This document shows, piece after piece, positions 37,311-39,867 of a stretch of 39,867 nucleotides of DNA (positions within the stretch are counted from its first letter, which is position 1; each line of letters opens with the position of its first letter). The translations under genes and the position numbers were made by a program. Below the pieces are notes generated by a model. It did no database searches and had not been told where the DNA came from. It saw only the letters and a list, made by a program, of their open reading frames with translations. The DNA is from Saprospiraceae bacterium (GTDB lineage: Bacteria; Bacteroidota; Bacteroidia; Chitinophagales; Saprospiraceae). Where the stretch lies: contig JALHMA010000010.1 of the NCBI GenBank assembly GCA_022844265.1, positions 1-39,867 on the forward strand. Direction: 5' to 3'.

Positions 37311-39867
37311 ATGTTCCCATCCGAATCAGCCCCTTTGTTTTATCGCGAACTGACGAAAATCGCTACCCATACAGGCTGGCCGCCCGGCGAGCGGGTGTTG
37401 GCCCTGGCGGGACTGATGGAACGTATTTTCCTCGAGGCCACCCGCCGCGAACAAATTGTATTCAGCAGTCTTTTTGCCCGCATCAGTTATGCCGGGCATT
37501 TATTTCATTTTCAGCCGGATATTTTGCGGCGCATTCACCGCTTCCGCCTGCTGGCCAAACGCGTGCGGAATGGCCAGGTGGCGGTCGAAAAGAATGTCCG
37601 TTTGGGTTTGCAAGCCGTTGCCGAGGCTGTGCTGGTATTGACTGAAGCAGCCATTCCCGCTGAATTGATTGCGGCATTTGACCCGGACGAAACGCTGCAG
37701 CAATTGCAGGAAGCCGAACCTGCCGACCATTGGGTACGTATGGCCCGCGTCGTGGCGATACAGGACGATCCGGCACACAACTGCCTGATTGTCATCGATG
37801 AAGCGCAATCGGACCGCCCGGTTAGGATGCGATACGGCATGCCGGAACGCAACGAAAATTTTATGCCGACCATCCAGGTAATCCGCAAGGTATTCGGTTT
37901 CCCGGTCACGCTCAACCTCATAGATGTGGACATCGACCGCGCCGGACAGTACTGCCCCCGCGCCATTGTGGTGGAGCCGGACTACCTGATGGACGTATCT
38001 GCCATTGCCGAGTGTTTTAAAGACACCGGCGCTGATCCCTATACTTTTCTGGTGCGCAAATTTCTGCCGTATGAAAACTCGGAACCCAAACTACTGGGAA
38101 ATATCGCCAACTTTTTTTTAGACCGCCTGCTGACCGAACCGACGGCAGAATGGAGCGCGGTTTTTCGGGAAACGTTTCAGTTGTTTCCTTTTGTCTATGC
38201 ACCCATGAGCGACGCGGAGGTGAAAACCGTGTCGCAAAAAGCGCAAAAACATTTTTTGACCCTGAAAAACATGGCGTCCGGCGGATTTGCCCGGCAGGGC
38301 ATCGAACCGGAGCATTGTTCCCTGGAACCTTCTTTTTACAGCGAACAATACGGCATCCAGGGTCGCCTCGATTTGTTTTACAAAACGGAAGAACAGGCGG
38401 CTATCGTGGAATTAAAAAGCGGCACGCCGTACAAACCCAACAGCTACGGCATTGCCCGCAGCCATTTTACACAAACACTTTTGTACGACCTGCTGGTGCG
38501 TTCCGTATTCGGCCAACATACCGACCCCGCCAAATACATCCTGTATTCCGGCGTCGATCTGAACCACCTGCGCTTCGCCCCCACCGTGGCGCCCGAACAA
38601 TGGGAGGCCCTGCAGGTACGCAACCAGATGGTAGCCATCGAGCGGCTGCTCACCAAAATCCGGCCCGGCGACGAGCATATTCCGGTCTTCGGTCGCCTGA
38701 AAGTCACCCACGGCAAAGGTTTTACGGAGCGCGATTACGGGATATTCGAGACAACTTACGGCCGTTTGTCCACCCTGGAAAAAAAATACTTCAATGCCTT
38801 CACCGGCTTTATTGCGCGGGAACACTGGCTTGCCAAAACCGGCGACGAGGGTTCCGACAACGCGAATGGCCATGCGGCCCTCTGGCGCAACAGTTTCGGC
38901 GATAAACAGCAGCAATTCAGCATTTTAAGTCACCTGGAAATCCTGGAAAACCGGGCCGACCAGCCCGATCCCTGTATTGTTTTTCAAAAAACGGAACACT
39001 CCAATCCCTTAGCCAATTTCCGGGTCGGCGATATCGCTGTATTGTACCCGGCGCTCGACAACACCGATACCGTCTTGCAGCACCAGGTGATTAAATGCAC
39101 CATCAGCGAACTCAGCAGCAGCCGGGTGACCGTGCAACCGCGTTATCGGCAGTTCAATCTGATCTCTTTTGAAACGGAAGGCTACTGGTGCCTTGAACCC
39201 GATTTGATGGATATTGGATTTGCTGCGCAGTACCGCGGACTGCTGGAATGGGCCGACATTTCCCCACAGCGCAGGGCATTGTTATTGGGCGCTGAAGCGC
39301 CGCGCAGACCGGACGGGGAGGAGACGCCGGACGCCGCTGAGCAGACGGCATTTGACTGGCGCAATATTATCCCGTCGCGCGACTATTTCCTGCTGTGGGG
39401 GCCGCCCGGCACGGGCAAAACCAGTGTTATGCTGCGCGACCTCGCTGCCTGGGTATTGCGCGAAACGTCGGACAATCTCCTGCTGTTGGCTTACACCAAT
39501 CGGGCAGTCGATGAAATCTGCGATGCCCTGGACGCTATCGGCGGCGACATCCGGGAGCAATATATCCGCATCGGCGGCAAACACTCGACCGCCGAGCGTT
39601 TCCGCGATCAACTGCTGAGTACTCAAATCGCACCCGCAAAAAACCGCGCCGAACTGCGGGCAGTGCTGGAACCCCGCCGGATTTTTGTCAGTACCGTGGC
39701 TTCTTTCGGTCAAAATGACGGACTGCTGCGCCTGAAAAAATTCCAGCGACTGATTGTGGACGAGGCCTCGCAAATCCTCGAACCGCAACTCATCGGGCTG
39801 CTGACCCGCTTCGATCATTTTATCCTGATCGGCGACCACCGGCAGTTGCCGGCCATCACCACCCAGC
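37311..39867 (+). CDS. Dna2-like nuclease-helicase (PD-(D/E)XK nuclease plus SF1 helicase), 3' end outside window
   Basis: 852 codons are visible and the frame runs off the end. Start ATG at 37311. The N-terminal about 330 residues are not recognised. A PD-(D/E)XK nuclease of the Dna2/Cas4/RecB type follows: GRLDLF with Asp354, IVELKSG with Glu367 and Lys369, and SHFTQTLLYDLLV, which supplies the QxxxY motif. After a middle region comes the SF1 helicase: Walker A GPPGTGKT (697-704), LLAYTNRAVDEI, Walker B VDEASQILEP (Asp817-Glu818), and LIGDHRQLPAI. The iron-sulphur Cys cluster of Dna2/Cas4 is not evident; only isolated Cys flank the nuclease. It probably cuts and unwinds flapped or broken DNA. 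Remaining helicase motifs should lie beyond the edge. Confidence 0.88.
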   Translation, partial: MFPSESAPLFYRELTKIATHTGWPPGERVLALAGLMERIFLEATRREQIVFSSLFARISYAGHLFHFQPDILRRIHRFRLLAKRVRNGQVAVEKNVRLGLQAVAEAVLVLTEAAIPAELIAAFDPDETLQQLQEAEPADHWVRMARVVAIQDDPAHNCLIVIDEAQSDRPVRMRYGMPERNENFMPTIQVIRKVFGFPVTLNLIDVDIDRAGQYCPRAIVVEPDYLMDVSAIAECFKDTGADPYTFLVRKFLPYENSEPKLLGNIANFFLDRLLTEPTAEWSAVFRETFQLFPFVYAPMSDAEVKTVSQKAQKHFLTLKNMASGGFARQGIEPEHCSLEPSFYSEQYGIQGRLDLFYKTEEQAAIVELKSGTPYKPNSYGIARSHFTQTLLYDLLVRSVFGQHTDPAKYILYSGVDLNHLRFAPTVAPEQWEALQVRNQMVAIERLLTKIRPGDEHIPVFGRLKVTHGKGFTERDYGIFETTYGRLSTLEKKYFNAFTGFIAREHWLAKTGDEGSDNANGHAALWRNSFGDKQQQFSILSHLEILENRADQPDPCIVFQKTEHSNPLANFRVGDIAVLYPALDNTDTVLQHQVIKCTISELSSSRVTVQPRYRQFNLISFETEGYWCLEPDLMDIGFAAQYRGLLEWADISPQRRALLLGAEAPRRPDGEETPDAAEQTAFDWRNIIPSRDYFLLWGPPGTGKTSVMLRDLAAWVLRETSDNLLLLAYTNRAVDEICDALDAIGGDIREQYIRIGGKHSTAERFRDQLLSTQIAPAKNRAELRAVLEPRRIFVSTVASFGQNDGLLRLKKFQRLIVDEASQILEPQLIGLLTRFDHFILIGDHRQLPAITTQ

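Overview
The window is chromosomal DNA of a Bacteroidota bacterium, most likely from the Saprospiria/Chitinophagia side of the phylum (inference from gene content). Supporting signs are a TonB-dependent receptor with a carboxypeptidase-regulatory-like N-terminus, a type IX secretion sorting domain, and several upstream sites matching the Bacteroidota promoter (TTG, about 18 nt, TAnnTTTG). No rRNA, tRNA, CRISPR array, phage or insertion-sequence transposase was seen.

Layout. 0.2-3.2 kb: a probable metal TonB receptor and a small His/Cys-rich partner. 3.4-5.3 kb: ribosome hibernation factor and an aldehyde dehydrogenase. 5.4-6.4 kb: an AT-rich accessory patch with an MNT nucleotidyltransferase and two convergent genes (HEPN toxin, uracil-DNA-glycosylase-like) that both lack their 3' ends. 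6.8-11.2 kb: ppiD and metG. 11.6-14.9 kb: a small unknown gene and a DPE2-like 4-alpha-glucanotransferase. 15.1-19.3 kb: a leftward cluster with an Lgt-like membrane enzyme coupled to a radical SAM protein of the tetraether-synthase-like family. 19.5-23.0 kb: three envelope proteins. 23.0-37.2 kb: housekeeping and metabolic genes (glycosyltransferase, thrA, sugar kinase, YdeI-like, EEP phosphatase, acpH, ychF, HAD phosphatase, acyltransferase, accD, an NTF2-like protein with a Lys/Ala tail, a nucleotidyltransferase). 37.3 kb to the end: a Dna2-like nuclease-helicase that runs off the window.

The most unusual feature lies between the genes. Seventeen intergenic gaps hold a long inverted repeat whose arms are built mostly from short tandem units, usually 7 bp. 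The sequence differs from gap to gap but the architecture is shared. These elements occur in divergent, convergent and tandem gaps, so they are not simply terminators. Two of them (about 23.9 and 28.6 kb) have perfect 44-bp arms and nearly the same 17-nt loop, and differ at four arm positions, each compensated on the other arm. Several elements begin inside the neighbouring gene, supplying or copying its last codons and stop. They are absent from the envelope gene trio and from inside the AT-rich patch. This family, and the Lgt-like/radical SAM pair, are the two best candidates for undescribed biology here.
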